Assembly (NCBI GenBank): GCA_021151825.1
Contig: JAGKWQ010000002.1
Span: forward strand, 280,377 to 344,376
Direction: 5' to 3'
From: Cellvibrionaceae bacterium
Lineage (GTDB): Bacteria; Pseudomonadota; Gammaproteobacteria; Pseudomonadales; Cellvibrionaceae
DNA length: 64,000 bases
Shown here piece after piece: positions 36,569 to 44,617 of this stretch. Made by a program: the position numbers and the translations under genes. Each line of letters begins with the position of its first letter. The first letter of the stretch is position 1. The notes below the pieces were generated by a model. The model was not told the DNA's origin. It saw only the letters and a list, made by a program, of their open reading frames with translations, and ran no database searches.

Positions 36569-37015
36569 ATCCTGATATTCCCCCTCTCAAGATCACATAG
36601 AAACTGAAATCTTTTGCAGTCGCCCAACAATTAAGGCAACGGTTATTATTAAGAGTGATTTGCAGGCTATTTGGTTCATTGATTGTTTTTGGGGCAAGAG
36701 ATTGGTCACATAATTCAGCTGCGCATCAACTTCCGTCCCTGAAAATTCACCTATTGCGCTACGATATTTTCTGCTTGGCAAAAAATAGTCACATCAGAAC
36801 AACTCAATTCTTAAAGCCCATAACGTTTTTAAACATTTGTTTTAAATGAAGTTTTATAAATCCCTGTAGGTGCTTTTTCATTTGGTAAACTCCTTCTGGT
36901 CGTATAGTTATCCTTAGTGATTAAATTTCCTTGGCGGTACATGGTTGCTGTGGGAAAATGGCATCTATTAAATATCCAGCTTTTTTCTTTCATCTTGCAC
37001 AGGTAATTAACGCCC
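36569..37015. other. Gap before folD
   Basis: No convincing gene. A 28-codon hydrophobic minus-strand ORF ends at 36593 and has no clear ribosome site. The folD promoter should lie in the last 150 bp. Confidence 0.5.
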
Positions 37016-37861
37016 ATGTCTGCACTCGTATTGGATGGCAAAGCCCTTGCCGAAAAAACCGAACAGGAACTCTCTGCACGTGTAACCGCGTTAAAAGCGC
37101 GTAGTAATGGCCAAACGCCCATTCTTGCAACCATTCTCGTTGGCGACGATCCAGCTTCGGCGACTTACGTAAAAATGAAAGGTAATGCCTGTACCCGCAT
37201 TGGCATGGAATCTTTGAAAGTAGAACTTCCCTCAACAACAACAACTGAACAATTACTAGCGAAAATCCAGGAACTGAACAATAACCCGAATGTTCATGGA
37301 ATTTTGTTACAACATCCTGTCCCTCATCAGATTGATGAACGTTTATGTTTCGATGCAATCAATGCTGAAAAAGATGTAGACGGTGTAACCTGCCTGGGTT
37401 TTGGTCGTATGAGCATGGGTGAAGAAGCTTACGGTTGCGCAACACCCAAAGGTATTATGCGTTTATTGGAGGCTTATGGCATTGAACTATCAGGCAAACA
37501 TGCCGTTGTCGTTGGTCGCAGCCCTATTCTGGGCAAACCAATGGCGCTAATGCTTCTAAACGCTAATGCGACAGTAACTATTTGCCACTCTCGTACGCAA
37601 AATTTGCCTGCATTAATCAAACAAGCCGATATATTGGTAGGCGCTGTTGGCAAACCGGAATTTATTAAAGCTGAATGGATCAAAGACGGTGCTGTCGTTG
37701 TTGATGCTGGCTATCATCCTGGTGGTGTTGGTGATATTGAATTAAAACCATTAGTTGGTCGCGTTGCGGCTTACACCCCGGTTCCCGGTGGCGTTGGACC
37801 GATGACAATCAATACCCTGATTTACCAGACCGTAGACTCGGGCGAAAAGAAAATCGGTTAA
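37016..37861 (+). CDS. folD: Bifunctional methylenetetrahydrofolate dehydrogenase/cyclohydrolase FolD
   Basis: Interconverts 5,10-methylene-, methenyl- and 10-formyl-tetrahydrofolate with NADP+. The catalytic Tyr and Lys are in ATYVKMKGNAC, the nucleotide motif is VVVGRSPILGKPM (about 160-172) and the C-terminal signature is PVPGGVGPMTI. 281 aa is typical. Single gene with its own upstream region. Confidence 0.96.
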   Translation: MSALVLDGKALAEKTEQELSARVTALKARSNGQTPILATILVGDDPASATYVKMKGNACTRIGMESLKVELPSTTTTEQLLAKIQELNNNPNVHGILLQHPVPHQIDERLCFDAINAEKDVDGVTCLGFGRMSMGEEAYGCATPKGIMRLLEAYGIELSGKHAVVVGRSPILGKPMALMLLNANATVTICHSRTQNLPALIKQADILVGAVGKPEFIKAEWIKDGAVVVDAGYHPGGVGDIELKPLVGRVAAYTPVPGGVGPMTINTLIYQTVDSGEKKIG

Positions 37862-37922
37862 TTCTATATTTAATAACTCGTTTGATTTTATTTCTAACGT
37901 TGTATTTTTAAGGAGCAAAAAG

Positions 37923-38225
37923 ATGCGTCATACAATTATGTTAGTAGGTGTTTTTGCAATAGGTAGTAGTGCTTTCGCTGTTGAACCAGTGAAATACACC
38001 TGCACATTAAATAATGCCGAACGAATTATTGAAGTACGTTATATCAGCGATAAAGCCGTGCCTTGCACGGTTAATTACATCAAAGAAGGAGCAACGCAAA
38101 GCCTCTGGAGTTACGAGACCACAGAAGGGCAATGCGAAGATAAAGCCGCCGAGTTTGTTGAAAAACAAAAATCCTGGGGTTGGAGCTGCACAGCAAATAC
38201 AGAGACCACACCTGCCTCCCAGTAA
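37923..38225 (+). CDS. Small secreted cysteine-containing protein
   Basis: A 100-aa product with a strong ribosome site (AAGGAG, 8 nt before the ATG). A signal peptide ends near ...SSAFAVEP (about residue 19). The mature part has four cysteines in CTLNNAERIIEV, PCTVNY, GQCEDK and WSCTAN, which could form two disulfides. I do not recognise the family. It is a single unit ended by a good terminator. Confidence 0.75.
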   Translation: MRHTIMLVGVFAIGSSAFAVEPVKYTCTLNNAERIIEVRYISDKAVPCTVNYIKEGATQSLWSYETTEGQCEDKAAEFVEKQKSWGWSCTANTETTPASQ

Positions 38226-38245
38226 CAACCAAATTCTGTTGTCGC

Positions 38246-38275
38246 AAAAAAAAGCAGGCTCATGCCTGCTTTTTA
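38246..38275 (+). terminator. Terminator after the small secreted protein
   Basis: The stem AGCAGGC/GCCTGCT with loop TCAT is followed by TTTTATTTT. Confidence 0.87.
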
Positions 38276-38331
38276 TTTTCATAAGATTGATTTTTTATAG
38301 CCTAACAATGTTATCGATTTGTGATGTTTAA

Positions 38332-39096
38332 ATGCCTGAACACTTACCTATAATTTACCGCGATGATTATTTTGTCGCTATCAATAAACCCAGTGGTTTA
38401 TTGGTGCATCGCAGTGAAATTGATCGCCATGAAACGCGCTTTGCAATGCAACTAGTGCGCGATCAGATTGGGCAACAAGTATTTCCTGTTCATCGGCTTG
38501 ATAAACCCACGGCTGGAGTCTTAGTGTTTGCACTATCGGCAGAAATTGCAAAAAAAATGGGTGAAATTTTCTTTCAACATAATCTTGAAAAAATATATCT
38601 CGCATTAGTGCGAGGTCACGCTCCCAGTGCGATAACTGTAGATCACCCACTCATAGAAGAACCGGATAAATATACGGATAAAAAAGCACGCAGCAATAAG
38701 CCGGCACAAAATGCACTGACAGAATTTAAAACACTGGCAACAATTGAATTGCCATTTAGTGTGGATAAATATCCCTGCACCCGCTATTCGTTAGTGGAAT
38801 GCAAACCTAAAACTGGCCGCAAACATCAGATTCGCCGCCATCTCAAACATATCAGTCATCCAATTATTGGCGATGCCAAACATGGAAAAGGAATCCATAA
38901 TCGTTTTTTTCAAAGCCAGTTTACTTGTGGGGGGTTAATGCTAGCAGCCACCGAATTACATTTTTATCATCCAATTACACAGACTCCCCTAAAATTCATT
39001 GCACCATTAGAAGAAAAATTTTTACATATACTGAATGAATTTGGTTGGCGCGATGCGGTGCCCTCTTCCTGGCTGGAGCATTTTGATGCGTCTTGA
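38332..39096 (+). CDS. truC: tRNA pseudouridine(65) synthase TruC
   Basis: RluA-superfamily enzyme that makes pseudouridine 65 in tRNA-Ile and tRNA-Asp. The N-terminus has VAINKPSGLLVHRSEIDR, the catalytic aspartate is in VHRLDKPTAGVL (about 48-62), and the motif KTGRKHQIRRHLKHI is present. The HRSEIDRHE stretch favours TruC over RluA or RluC. 254 aa; overlaps rsuA. Confidence 0.9.
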   Translation: MPEHLPIIYRDDYFVAINKPSGLLVHRSEIDRHETRFAMQLVRDQIGQQVFPVHRLDKPTAGVLVFALSAEIAKKMGEIFFQHNLEKIYLALVRGHAPSAITVDHPLIEEPDKYTDKKARSNKPAQNALTEFKTLATIELPFSVDKYPCTRYSLVECKPKTGRKHQIRRHLKHISHPIIGDAKHGKGIHNRFFQSQFTCGGLMLAATELHFYHPITQTPLKFIAPLEEKFLHILNEFGWRDAVPSSWLEHFDAS

Positions 39097-39781
39097 TAAG
39101 TTTCTAAGCCAATACACCAGCTATTCACGCTCACAAATCCAGCAACTTGTTAAAGCTGCACGTGTAACTGTAGATAATGAGGTTGTACGCAAAGCAGATA
39201 TCAAATTACGCGGAGATGAACAGGTTAAATTGAATGATCAACTTATCCTGGCATTTACCAATCGTTATATTATGCTGCACAAACCATTAGGCTATGTATG
39301 CGCCAATAACGATAGCGAGCATCCCGTTGTCGTGGATTTATTGGATGTTCCGCGCAAGCAGGACTTGCAAATCGCAGGTCGTCTGGATATCGATACTACC
39401 GGCCTGGTTCTGCTAACGGATGATGGCCAATGGAATCACCGTATTACTACGCCGAAACAGGAATGTACAAAGACCTACCTGATCACAACTGCTGATCCAA
39501 TTCATCATGATGTTATTTCTTTATTTGCGCAAGGTGTGCAGCTGCATGGTGAGAAATATTTGACGCGCCCGGCTCAACTGGAAATTCTCAATTCTCATTC
39601 GGCGCGTTTGCAAATTCATGAAGGGAAATACCATCAGGTAAAGCGCATGTTTGCTGCGACAGGTAACCGTGTTGTACAACTGCACCGCGAAAGTATTGGG
39701 AATATTCAATTGGATTTGCAACTCGCCCCCGGAGAATATCGCCCCTTAAATGAAGCCGAGATACGGGGAGCCATGCAATGA
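39086..39781 (+). CDS. rsuA: 16S rRNA pseudouridine(516) synthase RsuA
   Basis: An S4-like RNA-binding domain (MRLDKFLSQYTSYSRSQIQQ) precedes the synthase domain, with catalytic aspartate in GRLDIDTTGLVLLTDDG. The start ATG at 39086 is inside truC (11-bp overlap) and gives 231 aa, the E. coli RsuA length; the longer frame upstream is not used. The stop overlaps the next start (ATGA). Confidence 0.93.
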   Translation: MRLDKFLSQYTSYSRSQIQQLVKAARVTVDNEVVRKADIKLRGDEQVKLNDQLILAFTNRYIMLHKPLGYVCANNDSEHPVVVDLLDVPRKQDLQIAGRLDIDTTGLVLLTDDGQWNHRITTPKQECTKTYLITTADPIHHDVISLFAQGVQLHGEKYLTRPAQLEILNSHSARLQIHEGKYHQVKRMFAATGNRVVQLHRESIGNIQLDLQLAPGEYRPLNEAEIRGAMQ

Positions 39782-40842
39782 GCGATCAAGCACTGGATTG
39801 GATAGTGAATGCCCTTCACACAAACACTAAACAAAGTGATCAACAATTTGTTTGGTGTACTGATGAAAATGCATTAAATGGATTACCAAACTTATCGCAC
39901 TCGAATTTACAAGTAATCACCAATCGTTGGGATATCGCTGAGCAAGCGAAAAGCCGTCAATTACAAACACAATTTTCCGATTTTGATTTTGATCATCAAG
40001 GTGACTGCACGTTAGATGGTTTTTTTTATCGCATATCAAAGGAAAAACCTTTAGCACATCATTTATTAAATCAAGCCTGGCGCTGTTTGAAAATCGGCGG
40101 CAAGCTTTGGTTATCCGGTTTTAAAAATGACGGAACCAAAACCTATATCGAAAAAATTGCCACACTATTGGGTTGTGAGAAAGTTATTAAAAAAAATGGC
40201 CCAGTCTATAGCGCACAATTAACTAAAAATGTTCATTTCAATTTACAACAACAACTGGATACAAACGATTACAAGTTGATCCGCCCTATTTCGGAAAATT
40301 CCGGTTTGAGCCTGGTGAGCAAACCCGGATTATTTGGCTGGAATAAAATTGATGCGGGTAGCGCACTCTTGATCACTCAATTGGACAGTGTCTTTGCCAA
40401 TCGCCCTGCACCACAGACTTTTGTAGATCTGGGGTGCGGTTATGGCTATCTAACAATTGCCACAGCTAACAATAAAATTTCCACAGGAATTACAAGCTGG
40501 ATTCTGACTGATAACAACGCCGCAGCATTGCAAACAGCGAAGGAGAACCTGCGAATCAACCAGATTAATGGGCAGGTTATCGGCGCCGATGCAGGTTCCA
40601 GCCTTCACGCCAAAGCAGATCTTTTATTGTGCAACCCCCCGTTTCATCAGGGTTTTAGTGTTGATGGAGATCTGACAGACAAATTTCTGGCAAATGCCCG
40701 TCGTCTGCTGGCACCTAATGGGATTGCAGTCTTCGTGGTCAACCAATTTATCCCACTGGAACGCAAAGCCGCCCCGCTCTTTAGACAAATAAAACTCCTG
40801 GTCGATAATGGCAGTTTCAAGGTAATAAGCCTTTCTCTATGA
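39778..40842 (+). CDS. rsmC: 16S rRNA guanine methyltransferase, RsmC-like
   Basis: A 354-aa protein with two methyltransferase-like halves. The N-terminal one is degenerate. The C-terminal one carries the SAM motif FVDLGCGYGYLTIA (about 218-231) and the catalytic CNPPFHQG (about 282-289). RsmC methylates G1207 of 16S rRNA; RlmG (23S G1835) shares the layout, so the exact target is not settled. It is coupled to truC-rsuA, forming an rRNA/tRNA modification run. Confidence 0.85.
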   Translation: MSDQALDWIVNALHTNTKQSDQQFVWCTDENALNGLPNLSHSNLQVITNRWDIAEQAKSRQLQTQFSDFDFDHQGDCTLDGFFYRISKEKPLAHHLLNQAWRCLKIGGKLWLSGFKNDGTKTYIEKIATLLGCEKVIKKNGPVYSAQLTKNVHFNLQQQLDTNDYKLIRPISENSGLSLVSKPGLFGWNKIDAGSALLITQLDSVFANRPAPQTFVDLGCGYGYLTIATANNKISTGITSWILTDNNAAALQTAKENLRINQINGQVIGADAGSSLHAKADLLLCNPPFHQGFSVDGDLTDKFLANARRLLAPNGIAVFVVNQFIPLERKAAPLFRQIKLLVDNGSFKVISLSL

Positions 40843-40955
40843 AGTGTGCCTGACCCTGTCCGGCCGGTTTTGCCCAGCAAAAATACAGCCTGTGGAATTA
40901 ATAGACAGCTTTGAATTCATTGGCATTTTTTCAGGGAAAAGGTGTTAAAAAAGGG

Positions 40956-40984
40956 TTGACCAACCAAAACTGCCTCTATATGAT
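40956..40984 (+). promoter_or_regulatory. Promoter of the first tRNA-Asn
   Basis: TTGACC (40956-40961) and TATGAT (40979-40984) have a 17-bp spacer and a GCGCACCAC discriminator. Confidence 0.8.
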
Positions 40985-41014
40985 GCGCACCACTTCCGCA
41001 GAGGAAGTCACCGA

Positions 41015-41090
41015 TCCGCCTTAGCTCAGTCGGTAGAGCAAATGACTGTTAATCATTGGGTCGCTGGTTCGAGTCCAGCAGGCGGAGCCA
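41015..41090 (+). tRNA. tRNA-Asn (anticodon GTT), copy 1
   Basis: A 76-nt cloverleaf with acceptor TCCGCCT/AGGCGGA, anticodon GTT and encoded CCA. Copy 2 at 41682 has the same sequence. Confidence 0.97.
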
Positions 41091-41104
41091 GAATTAAACG
41101 AGAA

Positions 41105-41131
41105 AGGCCGCATAGCAATGCGGCCTTTTTT
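41105..41131 (+). terminator. Terminator of tRNA-Asn copy 1
   Basis: The stem AGGCCGCAT/ATGCGGCCT with loop AGCA is followed by a T run. Confidence 0.9.
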
Positions 41132-41233
41132 GTGCGCGATACATTTTCAACCGTCGAACCGCGAGATTGCTGTACGCAGAACTGTTGTACACACAGGTTA
41201 TTTAACGAATCCCTCTTTTTAATGGAGCTTCCC

Positions 41234-41515
41234 ATGTTTAAAGTAAATGAATATTTCGGTGGCGCAGTTAAATCCATCGCTTTCCAAACCGAAACCCTGC
41301 CCGCTACTGTTGGTGTTATGGCAAAAGGTGAATACGAATTCGGTACCAGCCAAAAAGAATACATGACCGTAGTAACTGGCAGCCTTACCGTCGTATTACC
41401 AGGTAGCGATAAAGCGCAAACTTTTGCTGCTGGTGAAACATTTATCGTTGAAGCCAACCAACGCTTCAAAGTGGCTGCGGATGTTGAAACCTCTTATCTG
41501 TGCAAATACGAATAA
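41234..41515 (+). CDS. ppnP: Pyrimidine/purine nucleoside phosphorylase PpnP
   Basis: A 93-aa cupin-like protein of the DUF1255 family that splits nucleosides with phosphate. Landmarks are VNEYFGGAVKSIAFQ, GVMAKGEYEFGTSQKEYMTVV and the C-terminal TSYLCKYE. The start ATG at 41234 has TGGAG 6-9 nt upstream; the reading frame runs back through tRNA-Asn, but that part is not coding. It lies between two tRNA-Asn copies and has its own terminator. Confidence 0.94.
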   Translation: MFKVNEYFGGAVKSIAFQTETLPATVGVMAKGEYEFGTSQKEYMTVVTGSLTVVLPGSDKAQTFAAGETFIVEANQRFKVAADVETSYLCKYE

Positions 41516-41556
41516 GATTTCAACTGCGCTAACTTTTTAGTCGCACAATAGCTAAT

Positions 41557-41585
41557 CAAAAAGGGCGCAAAAGCGCCTTTTTTGT
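41557..41585 (+). terminator. Terminator of ppnP
   Basis: GGCGC/GCGCC with loop AAAA, with A and T runs on the sides. Confidence 0.85.
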
Positions 41586-41625
41586 TTTTCTTATTCCACT
41601 TTTTGATAGAAGATCGGCAAAAGCG

Positions 41626-41654
41626 TTGACCAACAGAAAGTGCATCGTTATTAT
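41626..41654 (+). promoter_or_regulatory. Promoter of the second tRNA-Asn
   Basis: TTGACC (41626-41631) and TATTAT (41649-41654) with a 17-bp spacer, then GCGCGCC. Confidence 0.8.
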
Positions 41655-41681
41655 GCGCGCCTTCTCATAAGAGATAACAAT

Positions 41682-41757
41682 TCCGCCTTAGCTCAGTCGG
41701 TAGAGCAAATGACTGTTAATCATTGGGTCGCTGGTTCGAGTCCAGCAGGCGGAGCCA
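41682..41757 (+). tRNA. tRNA-Asn (anticodon GTT), copy 2
   Basis: A 76-nt copy that matches copy 1 base for base, including CCA, 667 bp downstream, with its own promoter and terminator. Confidence 0.97.
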
Positions 41758-41792
41758 GATTTCGGTTTGCAGAACATATATTGCAAATATCA

Positions 41793-41822
41793 CAAAAAAG
41801 CCGCATTTATTGTGGCTTTTTC
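41793..41822 (+). terminator. Terminator of tRNA-Asn copy 2
   Basis: The stem AAAGCCGCA/TGTGGCTTT (one G-T pair) is followed by T. It overlaps the 3' end of the converging RluA-type gene. Confidence 0.75.
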
Positions 41823-42511
41823 GTTTTTAGCTCTGGCCAGGATAACAACCAGGGCTCATGCCACTCTGCAATTGCTGCATCGAAACTCAATGAACAAAAA
41901 TACTCTCCCTCGCGCGGCATTACAGTAAAACGATATTGTTCACCATTAAATAAAAACCCCAGACTAAATGCGTGAAGATACGTGCGATCCACAGGTATAT
42001 CCATGCGATCGCCGCCATAAAGTTCATCACCTAAAATAGGTGCACCAAGGCTTTTTAATGCAACACGAATCTGGTGGGTTTTTCCGGTATGCGGTTTTAC
42101 GATAAACAACCGGAAACCCTCGCCAAGACCTTTATTAAAAAATTGCGTAATTGCAGGATTTTCGTTACCAGGCAATAACTTCCAGGCACCACGTCTTGCC
42201 GGTGCCATATCGCCTTTTACCAAACCTTGTTTTTTTAGTGGTTTTTTTGTGCTAATCGCTAGATAAAATTTTTCTACTTCGCGATTAGCAAACGCCTGTG
42301 TCAATACATGATTGGCCGCCGCATTTTTTGCCATCACCAATAAACCTGAAGTCACTTTATCCAATCGATGCACCGGAAAAAGCTCCGCAAAACCCTCGCG
42401 CTGCTTAAGCGTTTCAAATACACCAGGCTCGCCAGATTCGCTATGAAAACTCGTATTCGGTTTTTTGTAGATCACGACAAAATCCGGCTGGTTTTCAATT
42501 ATTTCGTACAT
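41807..42511 (-). CDS. RluA-family pseudouridine synthase (TIGR01621-like)
   Basis: A 234-aa RNA pseudouridine synthase. The catalytic aspartate is in VHRLDKVTSGLLV (about 49-60) and the motif HTGKTHQIRVALKSLG follows. It lacks an S4 domain. The N-terminus (YEIIENQPDFVVIYKKPNTSFHSESGEPG) resembles the TIGR01621 group, whose RNA target is not known. I chose the ATG at 42511 over 42532. It converges with tRNA-Asn copy 2. Confidence 0.85.
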   Translation of the reverse strand: MYEIIENQPDFVVIYKKPNTSFHSESGEPGVFETLKQREGFAELFPVHRLDKVTSGLLVMAKNAAANHVLTQAFANREVEKFYLAISTKKPLKKQGLVKGDMAPARRGAWKLLPGNENPAITQFFNKGLGEGFRLFIVKPHTGKTHQIRVALKSLGAPILGDELYGGDRMDIPVDRTYLHAFSLGFLFNGEQYRFTVMPREGEYFCSLSFDAAIAEWHEPWLLSWPELKTKKPQ

Positions 42512-42839
42512 AACGACAGGCCGCAAAAACAAGATAAGGACAGAATATCAGCCATAGATTTTTTCGACTATAAAAAGCTGATCGATGTGACTTAAAAGAC
42601 TAAAGTACCCCCTAGCGGCAAAAGTCGACATAGCTATAATCAATTCAGGTGTCCGCCTCGGTTGCCGTAATGACGGGTTCACCCTATGAGCGCTTATGTC
42701 AGCGCCCCATGTTTTGATTTGTGCCCAGCTTACCGTTATGCGGGAAGCATTAGCGGCCAAGCGAACAAACCAATCACCTGCAACCGGCGGTCACCTTTTT
42801 TATTTTATAATTCGCACACTACTTCGCTGTGTGCTTACC

Positions 42840-43538
42840 ATGACAATACATTCATCTACTCCTGCCCCGGCAGATATCCCTCTAACCGAAAAACCTACTG
42901 CTGATACCCAGGCTTATCGGACTCAACATAAGTTGCGTTTGAGCTATATGCCTTGGTTATATGAACGACTTAAACCCGCCCATCGTGTCTGGGCCCAAAT
43001 ATGGCAAGAAGAAGTGCAGGCCTATTTGAGAGCGATGGAAACTATCATGATCGGCAATAATTGCTTTATTGCTCCTGAAGCTCGCCTGTTTGCTGAACCC
43101 GGCCGCCCTATCGTTATTGGCGATAATTGCTGGATAGCGGCAGATACTGTAATCCATGGCCCAGTGACATTCGGTAATGGTGTGTCCATTAATCATCACG
43201 TAACGCTGGATGGCGGCAGCAAGGGCATTGTAATTGGTAACAACTCTCGCCTGGCCGCTTATAGCTGTGCCTACGCATTCAACCATGGTATGGAACCGGA
43301 CCGGCTTATCAAAAATCAGCCGGTAACGTCTCGTGGAATCTATATTGGCGACGATGTTTGGGTCGGCGCCCATGCAGGAATCCTTGATGGCGTTAGCATT
43401 GGCACCGGCGCAGTCATTGGAATGGGAAGTATTGTTACCAAAACCGTTCCCTCCTATACAAAAATGGCAGGAAACCCTGCCCGCCCTATTGGTTCAAGGC
43501 TTCCATCGGAAGATCCCGATAAAAATCTCCCAAGCTGA
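42840..43538 (+). CDS. Hexapeptide-repeat acyltransferase
   Basis: A left-handed beta-helix acyltransferase of 232 aa, like maltose/galactoside O-acetyltransferases. Repeats of the I-G-D/N-N type run from about residue 70 to 205 (IGDNCWIAADTVIHG, IYIGDDVWVGAHAGILDG), ending in GNPARPIG. The catalytic-type histidine is in NHHVTLDGG or AFNHGME. The start is the ATG at 42840; a TATAAT-like box lies at 42806-42811. The acceptor substrate is unknown. 47 bp before the binding-protein gene. Confidence 0.84.
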   Translation: MTIHSSTPAPADIPLTEKPTADTQAYRTQHKLRLSYMPWLYERLKPAHRVWAQIWQEEVQAYLRAMETIMIGNNCFIAPEARLFAEPGRPIVIGDNCWIAADTVIHGPVTFGNGVSINHHVTLDGGSKGIVIGNNSRLAAYSCAYAFNHGMEPDRLIKNQPVTSRGIYIGDDVWVGAHAGILDGVSIGTGAVIGMGSIVTKTVPSYTKMAGNPARPIGSRLPSEDPDKNLPS

Positions 43539-43585
43539 TAATCACCCACTAGAATTAATCGAGACAAAAGGCTTCGGATTCAGCC

Positions 43586-44617
43586 ATGGTTTTTTTCACG
43601 CGATACACCTTTCTTATTAGCTTATTAGTGCTTTTAAGTGTGCCAGTAATGGCGAAACAGCAACTCAATATTCTTGCATGGGAAGGTTATGCTGATGCAG
43701 ACCTTGTCGCCGAGTTTGAGCAGAAAACCAACATCAATGTGAATGTGACCTTCGTTTATTCTGATGATGAACTCTGGAATCACGTTAACGAATCAAAATA
43801 CGGTCATTACGACCTGATTGCAGTGAACACGGCTGAATTACAGCGCTATATCAATAAGGACTATGTTCGCGCTGTTAATACTGATCTGATTCCCAACATC
43901 CAACACCAGCATTTCCGCTTTCAAAATGCATCCCTCATTCCCGGATTGGTAAATCAGGGGAAAACTTATGCAATTCCTTATACCTATTCAGAAATGGGAT
44001 TGATCTATAACCGCAAATTAGTACCTCTGCCACCGGAATCTATTAAAGCAATGTGGGATCCTGCATATGCAGGAAAAATATTGGCCTTTAATACCAGCAA
44101 TCACAATTTTACATTGGCCGCGCTAAGCCTCGGTCATAAAAACCCTTTTAATCAAAATGATAAAGAACTAAAAAACTCTGCGCGCCGTTTAGTAGAGTTA
44201 CGTCGTAACTTGCTCGCCTTCTACTCTTCACCACAAGAAGCAGTCAAACTTTTCAAAACCCAGGAAATAGCACTTATTTATGCTAATTACGGCAGTCAGC
44301 AATTAAAAGCATTGGCCGATGTAGGAGCAGATGTTGGGTATACATTACCAAAGGATGGCACTCTCGCCTGGCTGGATTGTTGGGCAATTACCAAAAATAG
44401 CGGCCCGCTGTCCGAACAATGGATTGATTTCATGCTAGGAGAAAAAGCCAGCCAGCGTCTGAGCAAACTTCAGGGGCTTGCGAACACTCGCGAAAAATCT
44501 ACTATCCATGAAAACACCGAACTGATCTGGCTTGCACCCATTGAAAATGCCGAAGCACGCAACGAATTATGGGAGCAAATTATTTCCGGCGATGTAATGG
44601 AAAGGTTTGTGCAATGA
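43586..44617 (+). CDS. PotD/NspS-like periplasmic solute-binding protein
   Basis: A 343-aa extracellular binding protein with a signal peptide (about 1-23, ending VMAK). The mature start is QLNILAWEGYADADLVAEFEQ, typical of spermidine/putrescine binders PotD and PotF. Later landmarks are YAIPYTYSEMGLIYNRKL and LAWLDCWAITKNSG. No ABC permease or ATPase lies nearby. Instead its stop overlaps the start of a membrane cyclase (ATGA), as with V. cholerae NspS and MbaA. A sensory ligand-binding role is the best guess; the polyamine preference is inferred. Confidence 0.82.
   Translation: MVFFTRYTFLISLLVLLSVPVMAKQQLNILAWEGYADADLVAEFEQKTNINVNVTFVYSDDELWNHVNESKYGHYDLIAVNTAELQRYINKDYVRAVNTDLIPNIQHQHFRFQNASLIPGLVNQGKTYAIPYTYSEMGLIYNRKLVPLPPESIKAMWDPAYAGKILAFNTSNHNFTLAALSLGHKNPFNQNDKELKNSARRLVELRRNLLAFYSSPQEAVKLFKTQEIALIYANYGSQQLKALADVGADVGYTLPKDGTLAWLDCWAITKNSGPLSEQWIDFMLGEKASQRLSKLQGLANTREKSTIHENTELIWLAPIENAEARNELWEQIISGDVMERFVQ

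Noticed and set aside
36593..36781. 62-aa minus-strand ORF between tRNA-His and folD
   Set aside because: No ATG with a ribosome site at its start and no recognisable content; only its last 28 codons are hydrophobic.
41042..41233. N-terminal extension of the ppnP frame
   Set aside because: It runs through tRNA-Asn. The 93-aa form matches the family and has a ribosome site.
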